DNA from: Curtobacterium sp. UNCCL20
GTDB lineage: Bacteria > Actinomycetota > Actinomycetes > Actinomycetales > Microbacteriaceae
NCBI RefSeq assembly: GCF_900101675.1
Contig: NZ_FNKG01000001.1
Span: 372,001 to 436,000 of the forward strand
Direction: 5' to 3'
Length of the DNA stretch: 64,000 nucleotides
The notes under the pieces were generated by a model, which was not told the DNA's origin, did no database searches, and was given only the letters and a program-made list of their open reading frames with translations. Positions 36,421 to 47,900 of this stretch are shown piece after piece. Made by a program: the position numbers and the translations under genes. Position 1 is the first letter of the stretch; each line of letters starts with the position of its first letter.

Positions 36421-37054
36421 GGATACCTCTCGAGATGGTCAGGCGGCCGAGGCCGATGAGGAGCAGGTCGAGGACGAGGGCGAGGAGGACGACTCCGATC
36501 ACCCCGACCAGGACGGAGGAGAGGGCGTTCGCGCCGCCGAGGCGGGAGAGCCCGGAGAAGATGAAGCCGCCGAGCCCGGGGCCGAGCGCGTAGGCGGCGA
36601 TCGCGGCGATGCCCATCACCATCTGCGCGGACACCCGGACCCCGCTGAGGATGATCGGCCACGCCATCGGCAGCTCGATCTGCACGAGCGTGCGGAGGCG
36701 GCTCATGCCGATGCCCCGCGCCGACTCGACCACCGTCGGTGAGATCTCGGCGAGGCCGACGACCGCGTTCCGGAGGATCGGCAGCGTCGCGAAGAACACG
36801 ACGGTCACGACGGACGGCACGACGCCGAACCCGAGCGGGACGATGAGCAGACCGATGACCGCGAAGGACGGCAGCGTCAGGCCGATGGCCGACACCCCGT
36901 TCGCGACCGAGGTCAGCCGCGGACTGCGGTAGACGAGTGTGGCGAGCACCACGGCGATGACGGTGGCGAGGACGACGCACTGGACGACCAGTGAGAAGTG
37001 CTGCCACGACGAGAACCAGATCTGGTCCCATCGCTCCACGACGTACTGGAACAC
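36407..37054 (-). CDS. Osmoprotectant ABC transporter permease, first gene of operon
   Basis: The 215-residue permease resembles OpuCB/OpuCD: SARGIGMSRLRTLVQIELPMAWPIILSGVR is the ATPase-docking loop. The GTG at 37054 follows a GGAGGG ribosome site at somewhat long spacing, so the exact start is less sure than the gene. It opens the operon permease-ATPase-permease-binding protein. The 207 bp upstream contains no gene; I see no clear promoter there. Confidence 0.88.
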   Translation of the reverse strand: MFQYVVERWDQIWFSSWQHFSLVVQCVVLATVIAVVLATLVYRSPRLTSVANGVSAIGLTLPSFAVIGLLIVPLGFGVVPSVVTVVFFATLPILRNAVVGLAEISPTVVESARGIGMSRLRTLVQIELPMAWPIILSGVRVSAQMVMGIAAIAAYALGPGLGGFIFSGLSRLGGANALSSVLVGVIGVVLLALVLDLLLIGLGRLTISRGIRVQH

Positions 37055-37261
37055 GGGTGAGCGCTTCCCTCCGGTCGGCCGAAGTACCCACGGATCGGGG
37101 CACAAGTGCCTTCGAACCTACGCAGGTCGAGCGTTCCCGCTCGTCGGCCGAGCCCCGTGCACACCCCGCTCAGCTGTGTCCGCGGAACGCGGAACCCCTG
37201 GTCAGGAGGGTGGTGAACCCCGCTGCCTGGGAGATCGGTAACGATCCCGAGCGACCTTCGG

Positions 37262-37957
37262 CTATGACTGCAGGTCGCGGAGTCCCGACCGCTCGGCGAT
37301 GTCCACGAGCTGCTCACGCCACTCGATCCACTCCTCGGGGGTCTTCTCGGCGAGGTTGCCGTCGCCGTCACCGGCGAGCCCGTCGAGCATCTCGCGCACG
37401 ATGTCGGCGTGGCCCGCGTGCCGCGCGGTCTCGTACGCCATGTGCACGAGGATCCGGTGGAGCGTCACGTCACGGTGCCCCTCCGGCCACCACGGCACGA
37501 CGCCGCGGGCGTCGAGGTCGAGCGCCTCGATCGTGGCGTCGCTGTGCGCGGCGCTGCGGTGGTGGAACGCGACGACGTCGTCCAGGGTCTCGTCGGCGGT
37601 CGCGTACATGTCCTCGCCGTCGTCGGCCTCGAGCCACCCGGGCGGGTCCGGCAGCGGACGCCCGAAGACGTCGCCGAAGTACGTCACCTGCACGCCGGCG
37701 ACGTGCTTCACGAGCCCGAGCACGTTCGTCCCGGTGGGCGTCACCGGCCACCGGGCCTGTCGCTCCGCCAACCCGTCGAGCTTGCCGAGCAGCGCCGCCC
37801 GGGTCTTCTGCAGGTACCGGTGCAGCGTCTGCTTGACGAGGGCGCTGTCCGTAGTCGGCACCGCTCCCTCGTCGGACAGCAGGGATCCGCCGACGGCAGC
37901 GAGGGACGGGGAGGCCGGTGCGGGGTGGACCTCGGGGACCGGGTCTGCGGTGCTCAT
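37262..37957 (-). CDS. DinB-family protein (DUF664)
   Basis: The 231-residue protein has the four-helix DinB fold with metal-ligand histidines in LVKHVAGVQVTYFG and HMAYETARHAGHADIVRE. Actinobacterial members are often mycothiol-dependent transferases. A 30-residue disordered extension precedes the fold. The gene overlaps the one upstream by 4 nt, so it is the last of a small operon. Confidence 0.85.
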   Translation of the reverse strand: MSTADPVPEVHPAPASPSLAAVGGSLLSDEGAVPTTDSALVKQTLHRYLQKTRAALLGKLDGLAERQARWPVTPTGTNVLGLVKHVAGVQVTYFGDVFGRPLPDPPGWLEADDGEDMYATADETLDDVVAFHHRSAAHSDATIEALDLDARGVVPWWPEGHRDVTLHRILVHMAYETARHAGHADIVREMLDGLAGDGDGNLAEKTPEEWIEWREQLVDIAERSGLRDLQS

Positions 37958-38565
37958 GCCCTCGATCGTGCCACCGCTCGCTCACGGACGCGCTCCGCCT
38001 CGTGCACGGCGACGCGTTCCGCCGTGAGGAGGAGCCCGGCGACCTCGCCCGAGTTCCGGGTCGGCGCGTCGTTCCAGCTCGTCAGGTCACGGACCCGGCC
38101 CATCCGGATGTCCGGTGCCGGGCACCAGAGGACCGGCTGGCCCTCGTCGACCGCGAGCGCGTGCCACACCAGGTCGAGGGCCCGCTGCACCTGCTGGGAG
38201 TGCACGGCGTGCGGGCCACCGGCGGCGGAGACGACCGAGCCGACCAGGCAGGCTGCGACGAGCGGTCGGCCCTGTACGTCCATCGCCGCGGCGCTGGACG
38301 CCTTCCGCATCCGGCCGTGCTCGTCGATGTACGCGAACCAGGCGTGCTGGATCCACCCCCGTTCGATGACGCTGCGGGCGCCGGAGAGCAGGCGTTCCAG
38401 GTCGCTCAGCTCCTGGAGGCGGGCATCGACCCGGCGGACGCGTGCGGCTTCGCGGCGCGCGCCGATCCGGTCGAGGAGCCCGCGGATGCCGGTGCGGGTC
38501 GGGGCGGACGGGACGGGAGAGGCGTCGGTGGCGACGTCGTGCTGGACGCGGAACTCGAGGGTCAT
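37954..38565 (-). CDS. Hypothetical protein (DUF6197-like)
   Basis: The 203-residue protein has an Arg-rich helical N-terminal half and a conserved-looking C-terminal part with RKASSAAAMDVQGRPLVAACLVGSVV, ALDLVWHAL and RDLTSWNDAPTRNSGEVAGLLLTA, reminiscent of DUF6197 proteins. The ATG at 38565 follows GGAGGGGC. Function unknown. Coupled to the DinB gene by an ATGA overlap. Confidence 0.65.
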   Translation of the reverse strand: MTLEFRVQHDVATDASPVPSAPTRTGIRGLLDRIGARREAARVRRVDARLQELSDLERLLSGARSVIERGWIQHAWFAYIDEHGRMRKASSAAAMDVQGRPLVAACLVGSVVSAAGGPHAVHSQQVQRALDLVWHALAVDEGQPVLWCPAPDIRMGRVRDLTSWNDAPTRNSGEVAGLLLTAERVAVHEAERVRERAVARSRA

Positions 38566-38625
38566 GACGGCCCCTCCGATCTTCACGTGCACGGATTGGT
38601 GCGGTCACGATAGCCCCGGCCGGAG

Positions 38626-39504
38626 TCAGCCGTCCAGCACTTGTTGTACCGCCCTGCTCGCCGCCGCACGGAACGTGCGGTCGTCGGACAGGGACAGGGC
38701 CGACGCGATCGAGACCGCCCAGCCGCGCGCACGCTCCCACGTGTCGTCGTCGGGCGCGACCCGCGTCCGGAAGACGCGCCGTCCGTCGTGGTCGAGCGTC
38801 AGCCAGGCGGTCGCGAGGTCGACGGCCGGGTCGCCCGCCGTCACGTCGCCGAAGTCGACGACCGCCGCCAGTCGCGGACCACCGTCGGGTCCGGTGTCGA
38901 AGAGGACGTTGAAGGGGTGCAGGTCGCCGTGCACCCAGACGGGAGGCCCGGTGTACGCGGGCACGGCGGCTGCGGCCCGCCAGACTGCCGCCAGTTCTCG
39001 GGCCCGGGGCACGTCCGGCGAGTCCAGCCGTGCGAGCACCGCGTCGCTGCGGGTCGCGAGCGGCACGGCCCGCACGGGGTTCACCGGGGCGTCCGCCGGG
39101 GCCGGGACGTGCAGCAGGCCGACGAACGCGGCGAGCGCCTCGCCCACGTGCACGCCGCCGACCCGTTCCCCTGCGGGCGTGCCGGGCAGCCAGCGCACGA
39201 CGCTCCAGGACCACGGGTAGTCCCCGGCAGGTCGCCCGATGCGGATCGGATCGGGGACGGGCACGATCGGTGCGACGCGGCGAGCGATCTCCGGCAACCA
39301 CCGCTGCTCGTGCTCGATGAGCGTCGCCGCCGCTGCACGTCGGGGGAGCCGGACGGCCAGCAGGTCTCCGAGCCGGAGGATGACGTTGTCCCATCCGTTC
39401 GCGACGACCTCGAGCGGGAGGCCCGCCAGGTCGGGGTGCTGGTCCTCGAGCAGGGCGCGGACGAGCGGCACGTCGACGTGGACCTCGGCGGCGGGGGTGG
39501 CCAT
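38626..39504 (-). CDS. Aminoglycoside phosphotransferase-family kinase
   Basis: The 292-residue protein has the APH kinase motifs VHGDLHPFNVLFD and VVDFGDVTAGDPAVDLA and the N-lobe segment NGWDNVILRLGD-LAVRLPRR. Members phosphorylate diverse small molecules; antibiotic resistance cannot be inferred. It starts 4 nt after the stop of the TetR gene upstream and is probably co-transcribed with it. Confidence 0.85.
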   Translation of the reverse strand: MATPAAEVHVDVPLVRALLEDQHPDLAGLPLEVVANGWDNVILRLGDLLAVRLPRRAAAATLIEHEQRWLPEIARRVAPIVPVPDPIRIGRPAGDYPWSWSVVRWLPGTPAGERVGGVHVGEALAAFVGLLHVPAPADAPVNPVRAVPLATRSDAVLARLDSPDVPRARELAAVWRAAAAVPAYTGPPVWVHGDLHPFNVLFDTGPDGGPRLAAVVDFGDVTAGDPAVDLATAWLTLDHDGRRVFRTRVAPDDDTWERARGWAVSIASALSLSDDRTFRAAASRAVQQVLDG

Positions 39505-39508
39505 CAGG

Positions 39509-40267
39509 TCAGGCCGCCGAGGACGTACCGTGAACTGGGGCCGATGGTGAAACCGACTGCCCGGTATCCTGTGGATGAGCAGTGACGTGGGTGCCGATGG
39601 GGGGACCCGCGTCGCTCGGGAGCGGCGCGATGACCCCCACCAGCCGTGGGATCTCCGGACGCATCCGCTCCGTGACGATCGCCGCGAGCAGCACCGTCCA
39701 GAGCTCGCGCAGCCGCTCGTAGAGGTCGACCCGGCCGGTAAGGACGTCGGACACCGTCTGCACGCCCGTGTAGGCCGGGATCACGACCCGCCCGATCAGC
39801 TCCGGGTCCCACTCCGGGTCGACCTCGCCGGCGTCCACGGCTCGACGCATGATGTCCGCCGTGACGTGCATCCAGTCGGTGTAGGGGTCCTGCCGGGCGA
39901 CGTCCGCGGTGGCCGCCTCGGTCGACAGCCGGATGCCCGCACTCACCACGACCTCGTGGATCATCTGGGACGCGAGGCCCTGTGACATCCACATCATCGC
40001 CTCGAGCGGCGACGATGCACGGGCAGCCGCGGCCTCGCCGTACTGCCGGGAGACCTCGTGCTGCCGGGCGATCACCGCGGCGGCGAGGTCCGCCTTCGAC
40101 GTGAAGTGGAAGTACAGCGCGCCCTTGGTCAGGCCGGCCCGCTCGGCCACGGCGTCCATCGACGTCCCGAGGTAGCCGCGCAGGTCGAACTCGCCCGCTG
40201 CCGCGTCGATGATCGCGGCTCGCGTGGCGACCGCCCGCTGCTGTCGCGTGCCACCGTCCTGCGCCAT
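39509..40267 (-). CDS. TetR-family regulator, ScbR/gamma-butyrolactone-receptor-like
   Basis: The 252-residue regulator has the HTH GEFDLRGYLGTSMDAVAERAGLTKGALYFHFTSKADLAAAVI, whose wording matches the ScbR/ArpA-type autoregulator-receptor subgroup. No butenolide synthase gene is seen nearby. The ATG at 40267 lies 9 nt after TACGAT, giving a very short leader. First gene of an operon-like run with the phosphotransferase. Confidence 0.85.
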   Translation of the reverse strand: MAQDGGTRQQRAVATRAAIIDAAAGEFDLRGYLGTSMDAVAERAGLTKGALYFHFTSKADLAAAVIARQHEVSRQYGEAAAARASSPLEAMMWMSQGLASQMIHEVVVSAGIRLSTEAATADVARQDPYTDWMHVTADIMRRAVDAGEVDPEWDPELIGRVVIPAYTGVQTVSDVLTGRVDLYERLRELWTVLLAAIVTERMRPEIPRLVGVIAPLPSDAGPPIGTHVTAHPQDTGQSVSPSAPVHGTSSAA

Positions 40268-40313
40268 GATCTGACGATCGTAGCGATGCGGCGTCCTCCC
40301 TGCTGGGCTGTCG

Positions 40314-40319
40314 TACCGT
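40314..40319 (+). promoter_or_regulatory. -10 box of the 141-residue membrane protein gene, leaderless
   Basis: TACCGT lies 7 nt before the ATG at 40327. Confidence 0.5.
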
Positions 40320-40326
40320 TCCGGGC

Positions 40327-40752
40327 ATGGACGTATGGCGGAACCCCGCACGCTGGGCCCGGACGGGGCGGCGGCTGCTGCTGCCGATCGCCGTGCTCGA
40401 CTGGGTGGCGCTGGCACCGCAGACGATCGTCGTGCTGGCGTTCCTCATCGCCGTGCTCGGGCTCGCCGGCATCGCAGCTGCCCTCGTCGCGCACATGCTC
40501 CGGCGCTCCCGCGGAGCCATGGCAGGACTCGGCATCGTGCTGCTGCTCGGTGGCCTCGTCGTGTTCGGGCTCGACCCGTTCCCGGGCTCGTTCCCGCTCA
40601 TCGACCCCTGGTGGCCGGACTCCATCACGCAGCCGCAGGTCGTCGGCAGCGCCTACTGGCAGCTCGCCGGACTCGGCGTCGAACTGGCCGGGGTCGGGAT
40701 GCTCGCCACCCTGCTCGTCGTCTCCCTCACCTCGCGCCCCGCCCGCGGCTGA
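40327..40752 (+). CDS. Small membrane protein, function unknown
   Basis: The 141-residue protein has about four hydrophobic segments (PIAVLDWVALAPQTIVVLAFLIAVLGLAGIAAALVAHM as the first two, then GLGIVLLLGGLVVFG and a C-terminal helix). No family is recognised. It is followed by a pure 8-bp tandem repeat. Confidence 0.65.
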   Translation: MDVWRNPARWARTGRRLLLPIAVLDWVALAPQTIVVLAFLIAVLGLAGIAAALVAHMLRRSRGAMAGLGIVLLLGGLVVFGLDPFPGSFPLIDPWWPDSITQPQVVGSAYWQLAGLGVELAGVGMLATLLVVSLTSRPARG

Positions 40753-40760
40753 AGCTGGCG

Positions 40761-40800
<40 letters not shown>

Positions 40801-40808
40801 CGGTGCCG

Positions 40809-41939
40809 TCAGCGCCGGGTCAGGACCACGAGCGTGCCGCCCGTGGTCGAGGGCCGGACGTGGTCGACGAGCGCGCGACCGCCGCGGGTCGTGCGGGCGA
40901 GTTCGACCAGGGCGTCGAGGCCGCCGACACCGGCCAGCACCCCGTCGGTGCAGAGCACGACAACGTCACCCGGCGCGAGCTCGAGGGAGCCCGGGGTCCG
41001 CGGCGTGGTCGCGGGCTGGAGCCCGATCGGCAGGTCGGCCGACCGCAGGACCGCGGCACCGCCGTCGGCACGGACGACGACGGCGAGTCCGTGGCCGGCG
41101 TCTCCCCACACGACGTGACCCGACGCGGGATCGAGCCGCAGGTGGAAGAGCGAGCCGACGGTGTCCGCAGCCGACAGGTCGGCGGCGACCTGCGCCTCCA
41201 GGCCGACGATCGCGGTGTCCATCGGGACGTCGGTCCGCGCGATGACCGCGGACCGGACCGCTGCGGCGAGGAGCGCCGCGGCGCCGCCGGAGGCCGCGAC
41301 GGATCCCACCGTGACGTGCAGCCGACCGTCGGCGGCGACGCGCCAGTCGGCCAGGTCACCGGTGTCGTCGCGCGGCACCGACAGGGTGTCGAGGTCGTAG
41401 CCCGGTACGTCGACGGGCGCCGGGACGAGCCCGTCGACCACCCGACGGACCCGGTCACGCTCGAGCGAGTACCCGAGTTCGCGCTCCGCCCAGTGCGCCA
41501 GGTCCTGCAGCAGGCCGACGTCCGCGGCGGACATCTCCCGCGGCGCGGCGTCGAGGATGCAGAGCGTGCCCACCCGGGTGCCGTCGTGCATCGACAACGG
41601 TGCGCCCGCGTAGAAGCGGATGCCCTGCTCGATCACGGCGGGCATGTTCGCGAACCGCGGGTCGAGCCGCACGTCCGGGACGACGAGCGGCTCGTCGGAC
41701 AGCACCGTCGTCGAGCACATGACCTGCTCGGCCGGCGCACTCGCTCCCTGATGCCACCCCTGCGCGGACTGCGCCGTCGCGAGGCCGTCGTGCAGCAGGT
41801 TGAGGAAGGTCAGCGGGACGCCGAACGCCTCCTGGGTCATGCGGGTGATGCGGTCGAACCGCTCCTCCGGGCCGTTGCCGAGGACGTCGAGCGCCTCGAC
41901 CACGGCCGTCCGGTGGAGTGCGTCGTGGAGCTGGGTCAC
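40809..41939 (-). CDS. GAF-domain PP2C/SpoIIE-type phosphatase
   Basis: The 376-residue protein has a GAF sensor (residues about 20-160: [44 protein letters not shown]) and a SpoIIE/RsbU-like PP2C domain. The metal-binding Asp motifs are recognisable as [18 protein letters not shown] and LCTDGVL; the first deviates from the usual GGDWYD. Likely a sensor phosphatase in a partner-switching or stress pathway. GTG start overlapping the ThuA gene by 4 nt. Confidence 0.82.
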   Translation of the reverse strand: MTQLHDALHRTAVVEALDVLGNGPEERFDRITRMTQEAFGVPLTFLNLLHDGLATAQSAQGWHQGASAPAEQVMCSTTVLSDEPLVVPDVRLDPRFANMPAVIEQGIRFYAGAPLSMHDGTRVGTLCILDAAPREMSAADVGLLQDLAHWAERELGYSLERDRVRRVVDGLVPAPVDVPGYDLDTLSVPRDDTGDLADWRVAADGRLHVTVGSVAASGGAAALLAAAVRSAVIARTDVPMDTAIVGLEAQVAADLSAADTVGSLFHLRLDPASGHVVWGDAGHGLAVVVRADGGAAVLRSADLPIGLQPATTPRTPGSLELAPGDVVVLCTDGVLAGVGGLDALVELARTTRGGRALVDHVRPSTTGGTLVVLTRR

Positions 41940-42712
41940 CCGACCTGTCTACCCGTCCCGTCCGCCAGGAACCAGTCCCGCGGGTGGGGGTCAGCGGTCA
42001 GCTCGCGTCGTGCGGACACGGGCGCGGCCCACTGTGCGGCGTTCGAGAGCACCCGCTGGATGTCCGGGTGGTGGTACACCGGGTACTCCTGGTCGCCGGG
42101 CGAGAAGTAGAACACCCGGCCGAGTCCACGGCGGTAGGCGACGCCCGAACGGAACACCTCGCCGCCGGCGAACGTCGAGAGGAACACTTCTTCGTCGGGG
42201 CGCGGGATGTCGAAGTACTCGCCGTACATCTCCTGACGTTCGATGACGATGGGGTGCGGCACCCCGGCGGCGATCGGGTGCTCGGGCGCGACCGTCCAGA
42301 CGAGTTCGCGCTCGCCGTCGTTCCGCCACTTCAGCGAGCACGTGGTGCCCATCAGGCGCTTGAACGGCTTCGAGTAGTGCCCGGAGTGCAGCACCACCAG
42401 GCCCATCCCGGCGTGCACGGCGTCCACGACGCGGGTGACGACCTCGTCGGACACCTCGTCGTGGGCGGCGTGCCCCCACCAGAAGAGGACGTCGGTGGTG
42501 GCCAGGCGCCCCGCGGTGAGGCCGTGCTCGGGCTCCTGCAAGGTCGCGGTGGAGACCTCGGCGCCGGGCTGGAGCTCGCGGAGCGCTGCGGCGATCACGG
42601 TGTGCATGCCGTCCGGGTAGTGCCCGACGACCACCGCGTCGCCGCGGGTCTCGTGCACGTTCTCGTTCCAGACGACGATGTTCAGGGGACGGGGATCGGT
42701 CGACGTCGACAT
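41936..42712 (-). CDS. ThuA-domain protein (trehalose utilisation family)
   Basis: The 258-residue protein has the glutamine-amidotransferase-like ThuA fold: [50 protein letters not shown] and [30 protein letters not shown]. ThuA proteins take part in disaccharide catabolism, possibly as 3-keto-sugar enzymes. TAGCGT lies 7 nt before the ATG. Why it is coupled to a GAF phosphatase is unclear. Confidence 0.87.
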   Translation of the reverse strand: MSTSTDPRPLNIVVWNENVHETRGDAVVVGHYPDGMHTVIAAALRELQPGAEVSTATLQEPEHGLTAGRLATTDVLFWWGHAAHDEVSDEVVTRVVDAVHAGMGLVVLHSGHYSKPFKRLMGTTCSLKWRNDGERELVWTVAPEHPIAAGVPHPIVIERQEMYGEYFDIPRPDEEVFLSTFAGGEVFRSGVAYRRGLGRVFYFSPGDQEYPVYHHPDIQRVLSNAAQWAAPVSARRELTADPHPRDWFLADGTGRQVG

Positions 42713-42719
42713 GTCCACG

Positions 42720-42725
42720 ACGCTA
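42720..42725 (-). promoter_or_regulatory. -10 box of the thuA-like gene, leaderless
   Basis: TAGCGT lies 7 nt before the ATG at 42712. Confidence 0.5.
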
Positions 42726-42840
42726 CTCGCCACCGGCGTCGAATCGATACGACCCGCGGTGTGTGTCGAACCACGGACCCGGCCGCGTCGTGAGCCGGCC
42801 TGTCGGCCTTCTCCCGGGACGGATCCGTCACCATGTCCGG

Positions 42841-43302
42841 ATGACTCCCCGCTCGCTCTTCCGTGCCGCCGCGGTCGCCGAACTCGTGACCTGGACCCTG
42901 CTGATCGCCGGGATGGTGCTGAAGTACGGCCTCCACGCCGGCGATTGGGGCGTGCGGATCGGCGGCGGGGTGCACGGCTTCGTGTTCCTGGCGTACCTCG
43001 TCGTCACGACGGTCGTCGCGGTGAACCAGCGGTGGTCCGTGGGTGCACTGCTGCTCGGCTGGGCGAGCGCGATCGTGCCGTACGCGACGGTGCCCTTCGA
43101 GGTCGCGGTGGCCCGACGGGGGATGCTCGAGGGGCCGTGGCGTCGCTCGCCGGACATCGGCGTGCAGCCCGGGTTCTGGGATCGCCTGCTCTTCTTCGTG
43201 GTGCGCCGGCCGGCGGTGTCCGCGGGGATCGGCGTCGTGGCCGTCGTCCTCGTGTTCTCCGCGCTGCTCGTGGTCGGGCCGCCGGTCCCGTCCCGCGGCT
43301 GA
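42841..43302 (+). CDS. DUF3817 integral membrane protein
   Basis: The 153-residue protein matches DUF3817: [26 protein letters not shown], then [23 protein letters not shown], plus an extra C-terminal helix. Function unknown. CACCAT lies 6 nt before the ATG as a possible weak leaderless -10 box. Confidence 0.82.
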   Translation: MTPRSLFRAAAVAELVTWTLLIAGMVLKYGLHAGDWGVRIGGGVHGFVFLAYLVVTTVVAVNQRWSVGALLLGWASAIVPYATVPFEVAVARRGMLEGPWRRSPDIGVQPGFWDRLLFFVVRRPAVSAGIGVVAVVLVFSALLVVGPPVPSRG

Positions 43303-43331
43303 CGGCTCGGGGACGGGACCACCGACGGACT

Positions 43332-43363
43332 GGAGGCGCGGTGCCAGCCGGCACCGCGCCTCC
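43332..43363. terminator. Palindrome, GGAGGCGCG family copy 3
   Basis: A 14-bp perfect stem GGAGGCGCGGTGCC with loop AGCC, plus weaker outer pairing back to 43326. It lies between the converging DUF3817 and icd genes. Confidence 0.85.
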
Positions 43364-43380
43364 GGTCGTTCGTCAGTCGC

Positions 43381-45591
<2,211 letters not shown>

Positions 45592-45651
45592 GCTGGCGGG
45601 TACTCCCTTGTTCGACCGTCGGTACGTCCACGGTACTCGTGGCGCAGGATG

Positions 45652-45665
45652 TCTCGACATCAAGA
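45652..45665. promoter_or_regulatory. Palindromic operator-like site upstream of icd
   Basis: On the minus strand the site reads TCTTGATGTCGAGA, arms TCTTGA/TCGAGA with one mismatch pair. It is between icd and the divergent 120-residue protein, in an otherwise unassigned 206-bp gap. It may control either gene. Confidence 0.4.
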
Positions 45666-45797
45666 TACATCGTCGGACCTGCGTGGAGCAGACTTCCGGT
45701 GTCCGCCCTGGAGGCACACCGTCAACTCATAGGAACGTCGCCTGCAATGGTCTTCCGCGGCCCCACCGCCGCGGACGACCCGGAAGGAGCGCGCGCC

Positions 45798-46160
45798 ATG
45801 ACCGCACGGCAGACCCCATCGGACTTCGGCTGGTCGCCGGAGGACCTGCGCTCCGCCTACGCCGTGGACGGCAGCGGGCCGTACCGCTACGCACCCGACG
45901 GCTCCGGGCCGTTCTCGTACGACGCGGACGGCTCGGGGCCCTGGCTCGTCGGCCCGTCACCCCGCCGCGGGTTCGCCCGGTTCGCGCCGCGTGAGCGGGG
46001 ACCGGCGTCGCGGCTCCGGCGGATCGGGACCGCCGTCACCGGAGGCGCGCTCGCCCTCGTCCTCGCAGCGGGCAGCGTCGCCGTCGTCGCGCACGTCGTC
46101 CCTCCACACCACGGGGTCGAGGCATCCGCGGTCCACAGCCCGGAGCCGGATCGGACCTGA
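45798..46160 (+). CDS. Membrane protein with three DGSGP repeats
   Basis: The 120-residue protein starts MTARQTPSDFGWSPEDLRSA and then has three copies of DGSGP-aromatic (DGSGPYRY, DGSGPFSY, DGSGPW) in residues 26-50, a basic linker and one hydrophobic segment (GALALVLAAGSVAVVAHVV). GGAAGGAG precedes the ATG. It is coded upstream of, and in line with, the antiporter gene. No family recognised. Confidence 0.65.
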   Translation: MTARQTPSDFGWSPEDLRSAYAVDGSGPYRYAPDGSGPFSYDADGSGPWLVGPSPRRGFARFAPRERGPASRLRRIGTAVTGGALALVLAAGSVAVVAHVVPPHHGVEASAVHSPEPDRT

Positions 46161-46187
46161 CCCGACCCGGGGTGCCACCCTGGACGC

Positions 46188-47879
46188 GTGACCGAACTCC
46201 TCGTGGTCGGCGTCATCGCCGTCATCGCCATCGCGGGTGCCGCCGTGCTCGGCCCGCGCATCGGCGTCGCGGCGCCCCTCGTCCTCGTCGCCGTGGGCAT
46301 CGTCGCGAGCCTGCTGCCGTGGATCCCGGACGCCCACGTCGAGCCGGAGTGGATCCTCGCCGGGGTGCTGCCGCCGCTGCTGTACTCGTCGGCGGTGTCG
46401 ATGCCCTCGATGAACTTCCGGCGGGAGTTCGGCGCCATCAGCGGCCTGTCCGTCTTGCTCGTCATCGCGTCGAGCCTGGTGCTCGGACTCTTCTTCGCGT
46501 GGGTGGTGCCGGACCTCGGGTTCTGGTGGGGCTTCGCCCTCGGCGCGATCGTCAGCCCGACCGACGCCGTCGCGACCTCGATCGTGAAGCAGACCTCGGT
46601 GTCCCGGCGGGCGATCTCGATCCTCGACGGCGAGTCGCTCCTCAACGACGCCACGGCCCTCGTGCTCCTGCGGACGGCGATCGCCGCGGCCGCCGCGTCG
46701 TTCTCGTTCTGGGGCGCGCTCGGCGACTTCGCGAAGGCCGTCGCCATCGCCGTGGTCGTCGGCTGGTTCGTCGGGTGGCTGAACGTCTTCGTCCGGTCGC
46801 GCGTGCCCAGCGCCGCGGTGAACACGGCGCTGTCGTTCGCCGTGCCGTTCGTCGCCGCGATCCCGACCGAGCACTTCGGCGGGTCCGGGCTCGTCGCGGC
46901 CGTCGTCGCGGGGCTCTTCACGGGCATCGTCGGACCACGGAGGCTCCCACCCGGGCACCGACTGTCGGACGCGCAGAACTGGCGGACGATCGAGCTCGTG
47001 CTCGAGGGCGCGGTCTTCCTGACGATGGGGCTCGAACTCTCCGCGATCCTCGGGGACGTGCAGGACGACCACACCGGCATCGGCCCGGCGCTCCTCATCG
47101 CGGTCGGCGCACTCGTGCTGACCGTCGTCATCCGGGCCGCGTACGTCGTCCCGCTGCTGTTCGCCCTGTCCGCGAGCGCCAAGCGCGGAGAACGCATGCA
47201 GGAACGCTTCGCGGAGATGCACGCCGGCGACCGCGACGCGATGAGCGACGTCATCCGCGAGCACCGGCCGGGCAACCGTGCGCCGTCCGACCGGGAGCTC
47301 GACCGGTTCGCGGTGCGGGTGCGCCGGACCCTGGCGGACATCGCGTACTACACGAAGGCGCCGCTCGGCTGGCGTGAGGGCACCACCGTGGTCTGGGCGG
47401 GGATGCGGGGCGCCGTGACCGTCGCGGCGGCCCAGACCCTGCCACCGGGCACACCCGAGCGCTCCCTGCTCGTGTTCATCGCGTTCGCGGTCGCACTGCT
47501 CTCGCTCGTGGTGCAGGGGAGCACGATCGGCCCGATCGTCCGACGGATCGCGGCTCCCGCGCCCGACACCGCCGAGAAGGACGTCGCCGAACGCCGTCGA
47601 CTGCTCGAACTCATGCGCACCGCTGCCGAGCAGGTCCCGGGCACGCATGAGGAGCCCCCGGCGACGCGCGAGGACCTCGAGGCAGCGGACCCGGTCGAGC
47701 TCAGAGCCTGGATGGGGCGTGAGAAGGCCCGGCGGCTCGCGGTGCTCGAGGCGCAGCGCTCCGCGATCCTCGACGCGCGCGACGACGGCACCTTCGACGC
47801 CGAGGTGCTCGAGTCGATGCTGCAGAACATCGACGCCGAACAGCTCGCGCTCGAACTCCGCGGTGCACCGACCCGCTGA
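46188..47879 (+). CDS. Na+/H+ antiporter, CPA1 family
   Basis: The 563-residue protein has 11-12 helices with the exchanger motifs GAIVSPTDAVATSIV and DGESLLNDATALVL and a cytoplasmic C-terminal tail of about 120 charged residues. It exchanges sodium for protons across the inner membrane. The GTG start lies 6 nt after CACCCT (possible leaderless -10 box). The tail ends LESMLQNIDAEQLALELRG, common in bacterial CPA1 proteins. Confidence 0.93.
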   Translation: MTELLVVGVIAVIAIAGAAVLGPRIGVAAPLVLVAVGIVASLLPWIPDAHVEPEWILAGVLPPLLYSSAVSMPSMNFRREFGAISGLSVLLVIASSLVLGLFFAWVVPDLGFWWGFALGAIVSPTDAVATSIVKQTSVSRRAISILDGESLLNDATALVLLRTAIAAAAASFSFWGALGDFAKAVAIAVVVGWFVGWLNVFVRSRVPSAAVNTALSFAVPFVAAIPTEHFGGSGLVAAVVAGLFTGIVGPRRLPPGHRLSDAQNWRTIELVLEGAVFLTMGLELSAILGDVQDDHTGIGPALLIAVGALVLTVVIRAAYVVPLLFALSASAKRGERMQERFAEMHAGDRDAMSDVIREHRPGNRAPSDRELDRFAVRVRRTLADIAYYTKAPLGWREGTTVVWAGMRGAVTVAAAQTLPPGTPERSLLVFIAFAVALLSLVVQGSTIGPIVRRIAAPAPDTAEKDVAERRRLLELMRTAAEQVPGTHEEPPATREDLEAADPVELRAWMGREKARRLAVLEAQRSAILDARDDGTFDAEVLESMLQNIDAEQLALELRGAPTR

Positions 47880-47900
47880 CGACGCGAGTGCGGACGGAGG

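Noticed and set aside
38626..39504. Aminoglycoside resistance gene
   Set aside because: Only general APH-family kinase motifs are visible. Such proteins are common in actinobacteria and act on many substrates.
45639..45797. Longer version of the DGSGP protein starting at 45639
   Set aside because: The extra 53 residues include the icd operator region and have no ribosome site. The ATG at 45798 has GGAAGGAG at good spacing.
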